A DNA stretch of 21,348 bases from Pseudomonadota bacterium (GCA_023442945.1 JAEZWW010000090.1:1-21348); one strand, 5' to 3'. Positions 1 through 7,355 are shown, counted from the stretch's first letter. A program made the numbers and translations. The notes: generated by a model from the sequence alone, not told the origin.

Positions 1-192
1 CGCCGGGGCGACACGGCCAGCGTGCGCGCGCTGCTGGCCGCCGGGGCCGACACGGCGCGCACCGACGGCGCCGGCCACACCGCGGCCGACCAGGCGCGCG
101 GCGCGGGCCATGAAGCGCTGGCCGAGCTGATCGAACGGCGCCGCAGCCGGGGCGACAGCGCCGCTCCGGCCGGTGATTCGCCGGTAAGATAA
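1..192 (+). CDS. Ankyrin-repeat protein, C-terminal fragment
   Basis: Frame 1 is open from the window edge to a TAA at 190-192, giving 63 residues. The segment GDTASVRALLAAGAD followed by a GHTAADQA stretch and a helix ending in LAELI is the typical helix-turn-helix plus beta-turn pattern of an ankyrin repeat (the G-TPL-A core appears here as GHTAAD). The last about 18 residues are Arg/Ser/Ala-rich and look like a disordered tail. Ankyrin repeats bind other proteins; the partner and the rest of the protein lie outside the window. The start is missing, so neither length nor a signal peptide can be judged. The repeat identity is fairly safe; the role is unknown. Confidence 0.75.
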   Translation, partial: RRGDTASVRALLAAGADTARTDGAGHTAADQARGAGHEALAELIERRRSRGDSAAPAGDSPVR

Positions 193-200
193 ACGCCGGT

Positions 201-250
201 TACTATTTTTTTAATAGCTGGCTGCGCAGATGGCTGTAGGGCCAGCCACC
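201..250 (+). repeat. Dispersed intergenic element, copy 1
   Basis: T-rich box starting TACT, then an ATAGCT core at 214-219, then GCGCAGATGGCTGTAGGGCC. The distal half can fold, because TGGCT (231-235) pairs with AGCCA (244-248). It lies between the ankyrin gene and the dehydrogenase gene. Similar copies are at 2280, 4651, 12321 (- strand) and 15286. Confidence 0.65.
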
Positions 251-279
251 CATTTCTTATAAATTTCGGAGACAAGACC

Positions 280-1068
280 ATGAACGCCCCCACCACCGAT
301 TCCCGCATCTCCTTCGGCCTGGGTGGCCGCGTGGTGGTCGTCACCGGCGCCGCGCAAGGCATTGGCGAAGCCTGTGCACGCCGCTTCGCGCAGGAAGGCG
401 CGCAGGTCGTGCTCTGCGACGTGGCCGACGCGCCCGGCCAGGCACTGGCGGCCGAGCTGAACGCCACCTACCTGCACTGCGACGTGGGCGACAAGGCGCA
501 GGTCGACGCGCTGGTCGCCCAGGTGATGGCCGCGCACGGCCGCATCGACGTGCTGGTCAACAACGCCGGTATCTTCCGCGCGGCCGATTTTCTGGACGTG
601 ACCGAAGCCGATTTCGACGCCGTGCTGCGCGTCAACCTGAAGGGCTCCTTCCTGATGGGCCAGGCTGTGGCACGCGAGATGGCCAAGGCCGGGCGCGGCA
701 GCATCGTCAACATGAGCAGCGTGAACAGCGTGCTGGCCATTCCCAACATCGCCAGCTACAACGTCACCAAGGGCGGCATCAACCAGCTGACGCGCGCCAT
801 GGCGCTGGCGCTGGCCGACCGCGGCGTGCGCGTCAACGCCGTCGGCCCCGGCACCATCGCGACCGAGCTGGCCGCCAAGGCCGTGCTGACCAGCGACGAG
901 GCCAAGCACAAGATCATGATGCGCACGCCGCTCAAGCGCCTGGGCGAGCCGAGCGAGATCGCCGACGTGGTGGCCTTTCTGGCCAGCGACGCCAGCAGCT
1001 ACATCACCGGCGAGATCATCATGGTCGACGGCGGGCGCCTGGCGCTGAATTACACCGTGCCGGTGTAA
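280..1068 (+). CDS. Short-chain dehydrogenase/reductase (SDR), FabG-like
   Basis: The 262-residue product is a classical SDR: an NAD(P)-dependent oxidoreductase acting in the cytoplasm, usually on hydroxyl or keto groups. Visible hallmarks are the cofactor-binding TGAAQGIG at residues 22-29, Asp47 at the end of the second strand (CDV, which favours NAD(H) over NADP(H)), NNAG at 94-97, and the catalytic Ser147, Tyr160 and Lys164 in the YNVTK motif. A VGPGTIATE segment follows, and the C-terminus carries the usual SSYITGEIIMVDGG. The ATG at 280 is preceded by GGAG about 10 bases upstream. The gene stands alone, with a 250-base gap on its 3' side. The substrate cannot be read from the sequence. 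Both a 3-oxoacyl reductase-like role and a sugar or alcohol dehydrogenase role fit. Confidence 0.9.
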   Translation: MNAPTTDSRISFGLGGRVVVVTGAAQGIGEACARRFAQEGAQVVLCDVADAPGQALAAELNATYLHCDVGDKAQVDALVAQVMAAHGRIDVLVNNAGIFRAADFLDVTEADFDAVLRVNLKGSFLMGQAVAREMAKAGRGSIVNMSSVNSVLAIPNIASYNVTKGGINQLTRAMALALADRGVRVNAVGPGTIATELAAKAVLTSDEAKHKIMMRTPLKRLGEPSEIADVVAFLASDASSYITGEIIMVDGGRLALNYTVPV

Positions 1069-1138
1069 GTGCACACCTGTTGGACGGTCATTCGGACCCG
1101 GCCTGACGCCGAGTGGCCGGCCAGGGACGCCGCCCCTT

Positions 1139-1219
1139 GTAGGAAAAATCCTCTATTCCTATCCTCACCCCCTGTTTAAGGGGGCTTGTGCCGAGATGTT
1201 TCGCCCTAAATTCGGAACC
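1139..1219 (+). promoter_or_regulatory. Possible promoter/leader of the phosphodiesterase gene
   Basis: This patch is less GC-rich than its surroundings. It contains a short inverted repeat AGGA-aaaa-TCCT (1141-1152), a six-pair stem CCCCCT-gttta-AGGGGG (1168-1184), then TTGTGC (1186-1191) and TAAATT (1207-1212) spaced 15 bases apart, which could be a weak sigma70 promoter. The stem could instead end transcription of the upstream dehydrogenase gene, although no T-run follows it. The next start codon is about 100 bases downstream. The assignment is tentative. Confidence 0.3.
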
Positions 1220-1320
1220 AGGCCGCACCCATTGCCGTACCCGGCGGCGCCGTCTTCCGACCGTTTTCCTCCTTTCCCGCCGCCCGCGCACGCTTCACGC
1301 GCCTTGGTTTTTCGTCCGCC

Positions 1321-2145
1321 ATGCTGATCGCCCACATCACCGACCCCCATCTGGGCCTGGACACCCGGTTTCTGCCTAACCATCCCGGCCCGGAGGAGGC
1401 GTTGCGCCGCGCGCTGGCCCACGTGCAATCGATGGACCCGGCGCCCGAGGTCCTGCTGCTCACGGGCGATTTGACCGACAGCGGCGCCGTGGCGGACTAC
1501 GAAACCCTCAACTGCTTGCTGGACGAAACGGTGCGTGCGCCGGGGGGCACGGGCTTGCGCGTGCTGGCCGTGCTGGGCAACCACGACGACCGCAGCGCCG
1601 CGCGCCAGGTGGTGGGCGACTTGCTCGGCCCCGCGGCCGAGGCGCCGGAAGGCCTGACCTGCCAGCACACCGTCCACGGCAACCTGCATTTCATCGGCCT
1701 GGACACGGTGGTGCCCGGCCATTCGCATGGCGAGCTGGACGACCGCCAGCTCGACTGGTTGCGCGATCGGCTCGCGGCCAGCGCGGGCGCGCCGGTCGTG
1801 ATCTTCCTGCACCACCCGCCGCTGGTGTCGGGCATGGCGGCAATGGATGCGTGCGGCTTGCTGCGCGGCCGCGAACGGCTGGGCACGCTGGTGCGCGCGC
1901 ACGGCAACGTGCAGGTGATCGTGGCCGGCCATCTGCACCGTCCCGTGGTCGGCACGCTGGGCGGCGCGCCGGTGGTGGTGGAACCGTCCAGCTCGCACCA
2001 GCTGGAGCTGGACCTGCGCCCGCGCGCGCCGCTGGCCGTGCGGCTGGAGCCACCCAAGGTCGGCCTGTACCGCTGGACGCCCGAAGACGGCCTGGCCTGC
2101 CACTTCAGCCACGTGCACGCCTACCCCGGGCCGTTCGTCATCTGA
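1321..2145 (+). CDS. Metallophosphoesterase, CpdA-like cyclic nucleotide phosphodiesterase
   Basis: The 274-residue protein has the full calcineurin-like metal-site set: DPH (Asp8, His10), GDLTD (Asp50), GNHDD (Asn87, His88), HHPP after a hydrophobic strand, and GHLHR near the end. The order and length match the class III cyclic nucleotide phosphodiesterase branch (E. coli CpdA/Icc), which hydrolyses cAMP using two metal ions. Some members instead cleave other phosphodiesters, so substrate is inferred by family only. There is no signal peptide, so it should be cytoplasmic. The ATG at 1321 places the start directly before the LIAHITDPH strand, which is normal for the family. The gene lies about 250 bases after the dehydrogenase gene and 230 before the acyl-CoA synthetase, probably as its own unit. 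Confidence 0.85.
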   Translation: MLIAHITDPHLGLDTRFLPNHPGPEEALRRALAHVQSMDPAPEVLLLTGDLTDSGAVADYETLNCLLDETVRAPGGTGLRVLAVLGNHDDRSAARQVVGDLLGPAAEAPEGLTCQHTVHGNLHFIGLDTVVPGHSHGELDDRQLDWLRDRLAASAGAPVVIFLHHPPLVSGMAAMDACGLLRGRERLGTLVRAHGNVQVIVAGHLHRPVVGTLGGAPVVVEPSSSHQLELDLRPRAPLAVRLEPPKVGLYRWTPEDGLACHFSHVHAYPGPFVI

Positions 2146-2279
2146 CACTCCGCAGCGGGCCGGGCGCGGCGCGTCCGCCGCCCAGGCGCCTTCCCGCCGG
2201 CGCCGCCGCGACAACGGCTTTTCACGCGGTGTCAGCGTCTGCCAGGGTTGCGCGGTGCCGCAGCCACCCCCCCTTTTCG

Positions 2280-2328
2280 CTACGCTTTCAATAGCTTCCC
2301 GCGCAGATTCATCCAGCGCCAGGACCCG
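2280..2328 (+). repeat. Dispersed intergenic element, copy 2
   Basis: Starts CTACGCT, with the ATAGCT core at 2291-2296 followed by TCCCGCGCAGATTCATCC. It lies in the leader of the acyl-CoA synthetase gene, about 50-95 bases before the start codon. It shares the CTACGCT lead-in with the copy at 15286. Confidence 0.55.
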
Positions 2329-2374
2329 ATTTGCCCCACAATGGCCGCAGCACCTTCCAAAGGAGAAGCCGCCC

Positions 2375-3907
2375 ATGTCCCTGGCCCACCTGCTGCTGCG
2401 CCAGGCGCGCCAGCGCCCCGACTCGCCCGCCATCCTGAGCGGCGACGCCCTGCACGCCACGCACGGCGAATGGGCCGCGCGCAGCGCCGGTCTGGCCCAG
2501 CGCCTGCTGTCCGCCGGGCTGCAGCCGGGCGACCGCGTGCTGCTGTTCGCGCGCAACCACCCGCGCTATCTGGAAGTGCTGTGGGGGCTCTGGTGGGCCG
2601 GCCTGGTCGCGGTGCCGGTCAACGCCAAGCTGCACCCGCGCGAGGTCGAATGGATCGTCGCCAATTGCGGTGCGCGCTGGGCCTTTGTCACCGCCGACGT
2701 CGCGCCCGGGCCGCTGGCCGGGCTGGAACGCCAGATCGATCTGGAGGGCGCCGAGGCCAGCGCCCTGCTCGCCCCCGCGTCCGACCCGCTGGCCGTGCCG
2801 GTGACCGAGCGCAGCCTGGGCGACACCGCCTGGCTGTTCTACACCAGCGGCACCACCGGTCGCCCCAAGGGCGTGATGCTGACGCACCGCAACCTGATGA
2901 CCATGGGCACGGGCTACTTCGTCGATGTGGACCCGGTGGCGCGCGGCGACGTGATTGCCTACGCCGCGCCCATCTCGCACGGCGCCGGCATCTACGCCAT
3001 CCCGCACCTGATGGCCGGCGCGCGCCATGTGGTGCCAGCCTCGGGCGGCGTCGATGCGGCCGAGCTGGTCGCACTGGGCCGTGCCATCGGTCCGCTGTCG
3101 CTGTTCGCCGCGCCGACCATCGTGGGGCGGCTGGTGGACCACGCGGTGGCGCACGGCCTGTCATCAGACGACTGCGCGCAGTCCTTCAAGACCATCGTCT
3201 ACGGCGGCGCGCCCATGTACGTGGCCGACATCCAGCGCGCCCTGCAGGTCATGGGCCCGCGCTTCGTGCAGATCTACGGCCAGGGCGAAACGCCGATGAC
3301 CGGCACCGTGCTGACGCGCGCCGATCTGGCCGACAGCGCGCACCCGCGCTACGCCCAGCGCATCGCGAGCGTCGGCGTGGCGCAAACGCCGGTGCGCGTG
3401 CGCGTGACGGACCGGCACGGCGTGGACGTGCCGCTGGGGGACGTGGGCGAAGTGCTGATCCAGGGCGACAGCGTCATGGCCGGGTACTGGGCCAACCCCG
3501 ACGCCACCGCCGCCGCCATCCAGAACGGCTGGCTGTTCACCGGCGACATGGGCAGCCTGGACGCCGACGGCTACCTGACGCTGAAGGACCGCAGCAAGGA
3601 CCTGATCATCAGCGGCGGCAGCAACATCTACCCGCGCGAAGTGGAAGAAGCCCTGCTGACCGCCGAGGGCGTGGCCGAAGTCGCCGTGGTCGGCGAGTCC
3701 GACGCGCAGTGGGGCGAGAACGTCGTCGCCTTCGTCGTCGCTCAAGACGGCGCGGCCCTCACCGACGCCACACTGGATGCGCACTGCCTGGCCCACATCG
3801 CCCGTTTCAAGCGCCCCAAGCGCTACATCTTCGTGAGCAGCCTGCCCAAGAACAACTACGGCAAGGTGCTGAAAACCGAGTTGCGGGAGCGACTGACCGG
3901 CGCCTGA
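2375..3907 (+). CDS. AMP-forming acyl-CoA synthetase (long-chain fatty acid-CoA ligase family)
   Basis: The 510-residue protein is an ANL-superfamily adenylating enzyme: it activates a carboxylic acid with ATP to an acyl-AMP and transfers it to CoA. Motifs appear in the standard order: the phosphate-binding YTSGTTGRPKGVMLTH, the aromatic/acid motif YGQGETPMTGT, GWLFTGDMG with the ribose-binding Asp, the hinge segment KDLIISGGSNIYPREVEE, and PKNNYGKVLK with the catalytic lysine near the C-terminus. Length is normal for the FadD13-like subgroup. The ATG at 2375 follows a good AAAGGAGA at 2360-2367; the frame stays open further upstream but without a ribosome site. A thioesterase gene follows 49 bases later, so the two may be co-transcribed and act on the same acyl-CoA pool. 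The exact acid is unknown; medium or long fatty acids or aromatic acids are possible. Confidence 0.9.
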   Translation: MSLAHLLLRQARQRPDSPAILSGDALHATHGEWAARSAGLAQRLLSAGLQPGDRVLLFARNHPRYLEVLWGLWWAGLVAVPVNAKLHPREVEWIVANCGARWAFVTADVAPGPLAGLERQIDLEGAEASALLAPASDPLAVPVTERSLGDTAWLFYTSGTTGRPKGVMLTHRNLMTMGTGYFVDVDPVARGDVIAYAAPISHGAGIYAIPHLMAGARHVVPASGGVDAAELVALGRAIGPLSLFAAPTIVGRLVDHAVAHGLSSDDCAQSFKTIVYGGAPMYVADIQRALQVMGPRFVQIYGQGETPMTGTVLTRADLADSAHPRYAQRIASVGVAQTPVRVRVTDRHGVDVPLGDVGEVLIQGDSVMAGYWANPDATAAAIQNGWLFTGDMGSLDADGYLTLKDRSKDLIISGGSNIYPREVEEALLTAEGVAEVAVVGESDAQWGENVVAFVVAQDGAALTDATLDAHCLAHIARFKRPKRYIFVSSLPKNNYGKVLKTELRERLTGA

Positions 3908-3956
3908 AGGCGTGCCATCATCCCGCCTTTCCTGCCCTTCTTTTTGAAAGATCCGC

Positions 3957-4505
3957 ATGTCAGCACCCACCGAGAACCACCTGGACCCATGGCTGGCCGA
4001 AGAAAAAGCCGTGCGCGAACGCCTGGACCACGGCGCCGGGCCGGGCGTGGCGACGCGCGAGCAGATCGCCGGCCTGACCGGCCTGCAGATGATGCAGGCC
4101 ATGCTGGCGGGCGAGCTGCCTTACGCCGCGATCGCCAAGACGCTGGACTTCATGCTGATCGAGGTCGGGCCTGGCCGCGCGGTGTTCCAGGGCACGCCGG
4201 GGCCGCAGTTGCTGAACCCCATGGGCTCGGTGCATGGCGGGTGGTTCGCCACGCTGCTGGATTCGGCCCTGGGCTGCGCCGTGCACACCACCATGCCGCC
4301 GGGGCGCGGCTACACCACGGCGGAGCTGGGCGTGAACATGGTGCGCGCCATCTCGACCAAGGTGCCGCGCGTGCGCGCCATCGGCCAGGTCATCCACGCC
4401 GGGCGCCAGCTGGCCACGGCCGAAGCGCGCCTGGTCGGGCCGGACGGTACGCTGTACGCGCACGCCACGACGACCTGCCTGGTGTTTGAACTGCCGACGG
4501 GCTGA
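3957..4505 (+). CDS. PaaI-family hotdog thioesterase
   Basis: The 182-residue protein carries the hotdog-fold signature NPMGSVHGGWFATLLDSALG, in which the HGG turn and the acidic Asp in the helix form the active region of PaaI/YbgC-type acyl-CoA thioesterases. The TTAELGVNMVRAI strand and the ARLVGPDGTLYAHATTTCLVF ending are typical too. The first about 55 residues are a helical extension not needed for the core fold. It probably hydrolyses a CoA thioester in the cytoplasm. It follows the acyl-CoA synthetase on the same strand after 49 bases, a common pairing that could recycle CoA or limit accumulation of a product. The ATG at 3957 has only a weak purine patch (GAAAGA) before it. Fold and general activity are confident; substrate is not. 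Confidence 0.85.
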   Translation: MSAPTENHLDPWLAEEKAVRERLDHGAGPGVATREQIAGLTGLQMMQAMLAGELPYAAIAKTLDFMLIEVGPGRAVFQGTPGPQLLNPMGSVHGGWFATLLDSALGCAVHTTMPPGRGYTTAELGVNMVRAISTKVPRVRAIGQVIHAGRQLATAEARLVGPDGTLYAHATTTCLVFELPTG

Positions 4506-4532
4506 GTGCCGGGTCATGATTGGCGTGGTTCG

Positions 4533-4551
4533 CGGTTGACGCCCTCAACCG
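4533..4551. other. Short perfect stem-loop after the thioesterase gene
   Basis: CGGTTGA (4533-4539) and TCAACCG (4545-4551) pair perfectly around a five-base loop, 28 bases after the thioesterase stop. No T-run follows, so it is at best a weak or factor-assisted terminator. The rest of 4506-4790 holds the repeat copies and a second small inverted repeat (CCGGT/ACCGG at 4755-4770); no gene was seen there. Confidence 0.35.
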
Positions 4552-4650
4552 GGCCAGGACGCGTGCGCGAAACCCCGTGCGACCGACGGCGGCAGGGCAC
4601 CCTGTGGTGGCGTCAGCGCATCCGCCCGTCACCGCGCGGGAGCGATGGAA

Positions 4651-4734
4651 TACTCTTATTTTTATAGCTGCCCGCGCAGGTGGTTGTAGGGGTACTGGCC
4701 TAATTGGCAAAAAAAATAGCTGCCAGGCGCTTGG
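4651..4734 (+). repeat. Dispersed intergenic element, copy 3 with a tandem partial copy
   Basis: The first unit (4651-4700) begins TACT, has the ATAGCT core at 4664-4669, and continues GCCCGCGCAGGTGGTTGTAGGG, very close to copy 1. A second unit at 4711-4734 reads A-run, ATAGCTGCC, AGGCGCTTGG, a variant ending. The pair lies between the convergent thioesterase and TetR genes. Confidence 0.65.
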
Positions 4735-4790
4735 CGGCGGTCACCTGGGCGATCCCGGTTGGTCGACCGGCCACGATCGGCGCGCCAGCC

Positions 4791-5465
4791 TCAAAGCCCC
4801 TGCTCGACCATGTTGACCAGGCGCTGCGCCATGGCCTCGATGCGCGCGGGGTCGACGCGGCGCAGGGGCCCATCCAGCGCCAGCATGGCCATGCCGTGCA
4901 CGGCCGACCAAGCCAGGAATTCGGCGCCGGGGCGGCGATCGGGGCTCAGCACGCCGGCCGCGACCAACCCGTCCAGCGCGTCGCACAGGATCTCGAACGG
5001 GTCGCGCCCGGCGTCGCCGCGGTAGTCGGCCCGGTCGGTGTTGTCCACGTCGTAGGGCTGCGCCGCGAAGGCCGCGCGGAACAGGCCCGATTCGGTCTGC
5101 GCAAAGCGCACGTAACCGGTGCCCACCGCCTTGAATGCGGTGCGCGCGCGCAGCGCGGCGTCGGTCACGTTGTGCGTGGCCTGCGCGATCTCGCGCTCGA
5201 TGGCGCGCGCCAGCGCGCCCAGCGCGGCGCCGCGCACGGCGTCGAACAGCGCGTCGCGGTTGGCGAAATGGCGGTACGCCGCGTTGGGCACGACGCCGGC
5301 GCGGCGTGTGGCTTCGCGCAGGACCACCGCGGGCGGACCGCCCTCGCGCGCCAGCGCAATGCCGGCGTCCAGCAGCGCCCGCCGAAGGTCGCCGTGGCGG
5401 TAGCTGTCGCGGCGACCTGAAGCGGCGTTGTCGGCGGCAGCGGCGGCTGCGCGTGCTTTGACCAT
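4791..5465 (-). CDS. TetR/AcrR-family transcriptional repressor with WHG C-terminal domain
   Basis: The 224-residue protein begins with a flexible Ala-rich leader, then has a TetR-type DNA-binding domain: a first helix around residues 26-41 and a helix-turn-helix at about 47-72 ending in the diagnostic AAYRHFANRDALF. The C-terminal half includes LAWSAVHGMAMLALDG, which matches the WHG ligand-binding domain of one TetR subgroup. The frame is open to 5531 on this strand, but that upstream part crosses the operator palindromes, so I take the ATG at 5465 (MVKARA). It is transcribed away from the DUF1428/VOC/GST/SRPBCC run, and two palindromes between them suggest that it represses both itself and that run until a small ligand binds. 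The ligand is unknown. Confidence 0.9.
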   Translation of the reverse strand: MVKARAAAAAADNAASGRRDSYRHGDLRRALLDAGIALAREGGPPAVVLREATRRAGVVPNAAYRHFANRDALFDAVRGAALGALARAIEREIAQATHNVTDAALRARTAFKAVGTGYVRFAQTESGLFRAAFAAQPYDVDNTDRADYRGDAGRDPFEILCDALDGLVAAGVLSPDRRPGAEFLAWSAVHGMAMLALDGPLRRVDPARIEAMAQRLVNMVEQGL

Positions 5466-5484
5466 GCGTGGCTGAGGGTTAAAT

Positions 5485-5529
5485 GTGGACAGCGTCCATT
5501 TTACGGCAGAATAAGTGGACGCCGTACAC
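5485..5529. promoter_or_regulatory. Twin palindromic operators between the TetR gene and the divergent run
   Basis: GTGGAC-AGC-GTCCAT (5485-5499, perfect over TGGAC/GTCCA) and GTGGAC-GCC-GTACAC (5515-5529, one mismatched pair) are two copies of the same interrupted palindrome. Their centres at 5492 and 5522 are 30 bases apart, close to three helical turns, so two dimers could sit on one face of the DNA. They lie just upstream of the TetR start on one side and overlap the likely promoter of the DUF1428 gene on the other (a TTACGG near 5501 and an AT-rich ACACATATAT at 5526-5535). This arrangement is typical of an autoregulated TetR switch. Binding itself is inferred. Confidence 0.7.
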
Positions 5530-5547
5530 ATATATCAGGAGACAGTG

Positions 5548-5901
5548 ATGAATGACAGCCACTACATCGACGGTTTCGTCGTCCCCGTGCCGACCCAGCA
5601 GCGCGAAACCTACCGCCAGGTTGCCACCAACGCCGCGCGCGTCTTCCGCCAACACGGCGCCTTGTCGGTGGTCGAGTGCTGGGGCGACGACGTGCCCGAG
5701 GGCAAGCTGACGTCCTTCCCCCTGGCCGTGAAATGCCAGGCGGACGAGACGGTCGTGTTCTCGTGGATCGTCTGGCCCGACAAGCCCACGCGCGACCGCG
5801 GCATGGCCGCCGTGATGGCCGACCCTGACATCCCGAAACAGATGCCCTTCGATGGCAAGCGCATGATCTTTGGCGGGTTCACCGTCCTGGTGGACGCCTG
5901 A
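5548..5901 (+). CDS. DUF1428 family protein (YbaA-like)
   Basis: The 117-residue protein opens with YIDGFVVPVP, continues with Tyr/Arg-rich helix residues, then VVECWGDDVPEGK and SWIVWPDK, and closes with PFDGKRMIFGGFTVLVDA. This is the pattern of the DUF1428 family (E. coli YbaA), small ferredoxin-like alpha/beta-barrel proteins of unknown biochemical role. The ATG at 5548 follows CAGGAGAC; an in-frame GTG at 5515 lies inside an operator palindrome and is unlikely. It is the first gene of the divergent run under the twin operators and is followed 34 bases later by a VOC gene. DUF1428 genes often keep company with VOC and AHSA1 genes in proteobacteria (family knowledge). The function here is unknown, perhaps sensing or detoxification. 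Confidence 0.85.
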   Translation: MNDSHYIDGFVVPVPTQQRETYRQVATNAARVFRQHGALSVVECWGDDVPEGKLTSFPLAVKCQADETVVFSWIVWPDKPTRDRGMAAVMADPDIPKQMPFDGKRMIFGGFTVLVDA

Positions 5902-5935
5902 ACCGGCCGCGTTTCACACCACCAAGGAGACCAGC

Positions 5936-6439
5936 ATGGCCGCTCTGCAACGCATCCAACCCTGCCTGTGGTTCGACACCCAGGCCGAAGAAGCCGCCCG
6001 CTTTTACGTGGGCGTCTTCCCCAACGCCAAAATCCACGCCATCACGCACTACACCGAGGTCGGCATTGAACAGCATGGCCGGCCGGTAGGCTCGGTCATG
6101 ACGGTGTCGTTCTCGCTCGACGGCCAGGCCATGCTGGGCTTGAACGGCGGGCCGATGTTCAAGTTCAACCCCGCCATCTCGCTGATGGTCAACTGCGACA
6201 ACCAGGCCGAGATCGACCATTACTGGGCGCGCCTGGGTGAAGGCGGCGACCCCGCCGCCCAACAATGCGGCTGGCTGGCCGACCGCTACGGCGTGTCCTG
6301 GCAGATCACGCCGCGCGATTGGGAGGCGATGTACACCTCGGCCAACCAGGCCGGCGCCCAGCGCGCGATGAAAGCCATGATGGGCATGAAAAAGCTCGAC
6401 ATCGCCGAGTTGCAGGCCGCTTTCAACGGCACCGCCTGA
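5936..6439 (+). CDS. PhnB-like VOC superfamily protein (3-dmu-9_3-mt type)
   Basis: The 167-residue protein has two beta-alpha-beta-beta-beta halves of the vicinal-oxygen-chelate fold. The first half starts QPCLWFDTQAEEAARFYVGVF and contains GSVMTVSFSLDGQAMLGLNGG. The second includes ISLMVNCDNQAEIDHYWARL and the family-typical CGWLADRYGVSWQITP. A C-terminal helix with repeated Met/Lys follows. This PhnB/3-demethylubiquinone-methyltransferase-like branch usually lacks a proven reaction, and database names for it are often misleading. No clear full set of four metal ligands is visible. The ATG at 5936 follows AAGGAGA. It sits 34 bases after the DUF1428 gene and 11 bases before the SnoaL-like gene. 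It resembles the product of 6921-7313 closely in its last strand. Confidence 0.85.
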   Translation: MAALQRIQPCLWFDTQAEEAARFYVGVFPNAKIHAITHYTEVGIEQHGRPVGSVMTVSFSLDGQAMLGLNGGPMFKFNPAISLMVNCDNQAEIDHYWARLGEGGDPAAQQCGWLADRYGVSWQITPRDWEAMYTSANQAGAQRAMKAMMGMKKLDIAELQAAFNGTA

Positions 6440-6450
6440 AGGCAAGGCCG

Positions 6451-6924
6451 ATGACTGCCGCCCACACGACGGCCGACGTGGCAACCCCGGCGCTGACCGA
6501 CTTGCTGGCGCGCTACGCCCGGGCGGTCGCCGGCAAGGACCTGGCCGCGTTCTGCGCGCTGTATGCGGAGGACGTCGTGGTGTTTGACCCCTTCGACAGC
6601 TGGACGCTTTCAGGCCTGGCCAATTGGCGCGCCGCCACCGCCGCCTGGTTCGCCGCCGTGGGTGACGCGCCAATGACCGTCACCCACCGCCAGGTCCAGG
6701 CGCATGGCCAGGGGGACGTGCTCGCAGGCCATGCCTGGGCGGCCTACACCTCGCCTGCGCACTGCGGCGCCATGCCCGTCTCGGTGGACAACCGCTGCAC
6801 ACTGATCGCGCGGCGGCATGCCACGGGCTGGCGCATCGTGCACGAGCACCATTCGCTGCCGCTCCGACTGGCGACCCTGCAGCCCCTGTTCGGCCCCGCC
6901 CCACCGCAAGAGGGACCCACATGA
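6451..6924 (+). CDS. SnoaL-like / NTF2-fold protein
   Basis: The 157-residue protein matches the NTF2-like alpha+beta barrel used by SnoaL cyclases and many stress-related proteins: an N-terminal helix (LLARYARAVAGKDLAAFCALY), then AEDVVVFDPFD, a helix around NWRAATAAWF, and late strands with DNRCTLIARRHATGWRIVHEHHS. The last of these is the usual closing W-I-x-H-x-H-x-S of the family. The fold makes a small-molecule pocket; no reaction can be assigned. The ATG at 6451 begins 11 bases after the previous stop. The stop TGA overlaps the start of the next gene (ATGA at 6921-6924), which implies translational coupling to the second PhnB-like protein. A promiscuous hydrolase, isomerase or binding role are all possible. 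Confidence 0.8.
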   Translation: MTAAHTTADVATPALTDLLARYARAVAGKDLAAFCALYAEDVVVFDPFDSWTLSGLANWRAATAAWFAAVGDAPMTVTHRQVQAHGQGDVLAGHAWAAYTSPAHCGAMPVSVDNRCTLIARRHATGWRIVHEHHSLPLRLATLQPLFGPAPPQEGPT

Positions 6925-7313
6925 GCACCGCCACCCCATTTCTGATGTTCCAGGGCCAGGCCCAGGCGGCCATCGACCGGTACGTGGCCGTCCTGCCGAA
7001 CACCCGAGTGTTGCAAATGACGCGCCACGACGGTGCCGACACGGCCGGAGGCTCGGTCAAGCTGGCGCGGGTGGCGATCTGCGGCAACACCTTCCTGTTC
7101 AGCGACAGCCTGCCGGTGCACGCGTTTTCTTTTACGCCCTCGTGCTCGGTCTTCATCGACTGCGATTCACGCGAGCAGCAGCAGCGCATCTTCGACGCCC
7201 TGGCCGACGGCGGCCAAGTGCGCATGCCTCTGGACGACTACGGCTTCAGCCAGTGCTTCGGCTGGACCGACGACCGCTTCGGTGTGTCATGGCAGATCAA
7301 TCTCCCGGCCTGA
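6921..7313 (+). CDS. PhnB-like VOC protein, second copy
   Basis: The 130-residue protein is a shorter relative of the product of 5936-6439. It begins TPFLMFQGQAQAAIDRYVAV, where the chain begins at once with the first VOC strand, has the central SCSVFIDCDSREQQQRIFDAL, and ends FGWTDDRFGVSWQI, almost the same as CGWLADRYGVSWQI in the first copy. VOC proteins often bind a metal and act on vicinal oxygen groups, but this branch is uncharacterised. The start overlaps the stop of the SnoaL-like gene, so the two are probably made together. It may be an old duplication in the cluster or an independently recruited family member. Fold confident, activity unknown. Confidence 0.85.
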   Translation: MSTATPFLMFQGQAQAAIDRYVAVLPNTRVLQMTRHDGADTAGGSVKLARVAICGNTFLFSDSLPVHAFSFTPSCSVFIDCDSREQQQRIFDALADGGQVRMPLDDYGFSQCFGWTDDRFGVSWQINLPA

Positions 7314-7355
7314 CCATCGCGCTTTCCCCTCCCCCGCAACCTCAGGAGTCTCTCC

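Noticed and set aside
1165..2556. Long - strand open frame (463 codons) opposite the metallophosphoesterase gene
   Set aside because: Open frames opposite GC-rich genes are common. Its product is His/Arg/Ala-rich with no domain, and the + strand gene has all its motifs.
4520..4816. Small + strand open frame of 98 codons between the thioesterase and TetR genes
   Set aside because: It runs through the dispersed repeat elements, lacks a ribosome site and shows no domain.
5515..5547. Upstream GTG start for the DUF1428 gene at 5515
   Set aside because: It lies inside the second operator palindrome and lacks a ribosome site, while the ATG at 5548 follows AGGAG at the right distance.
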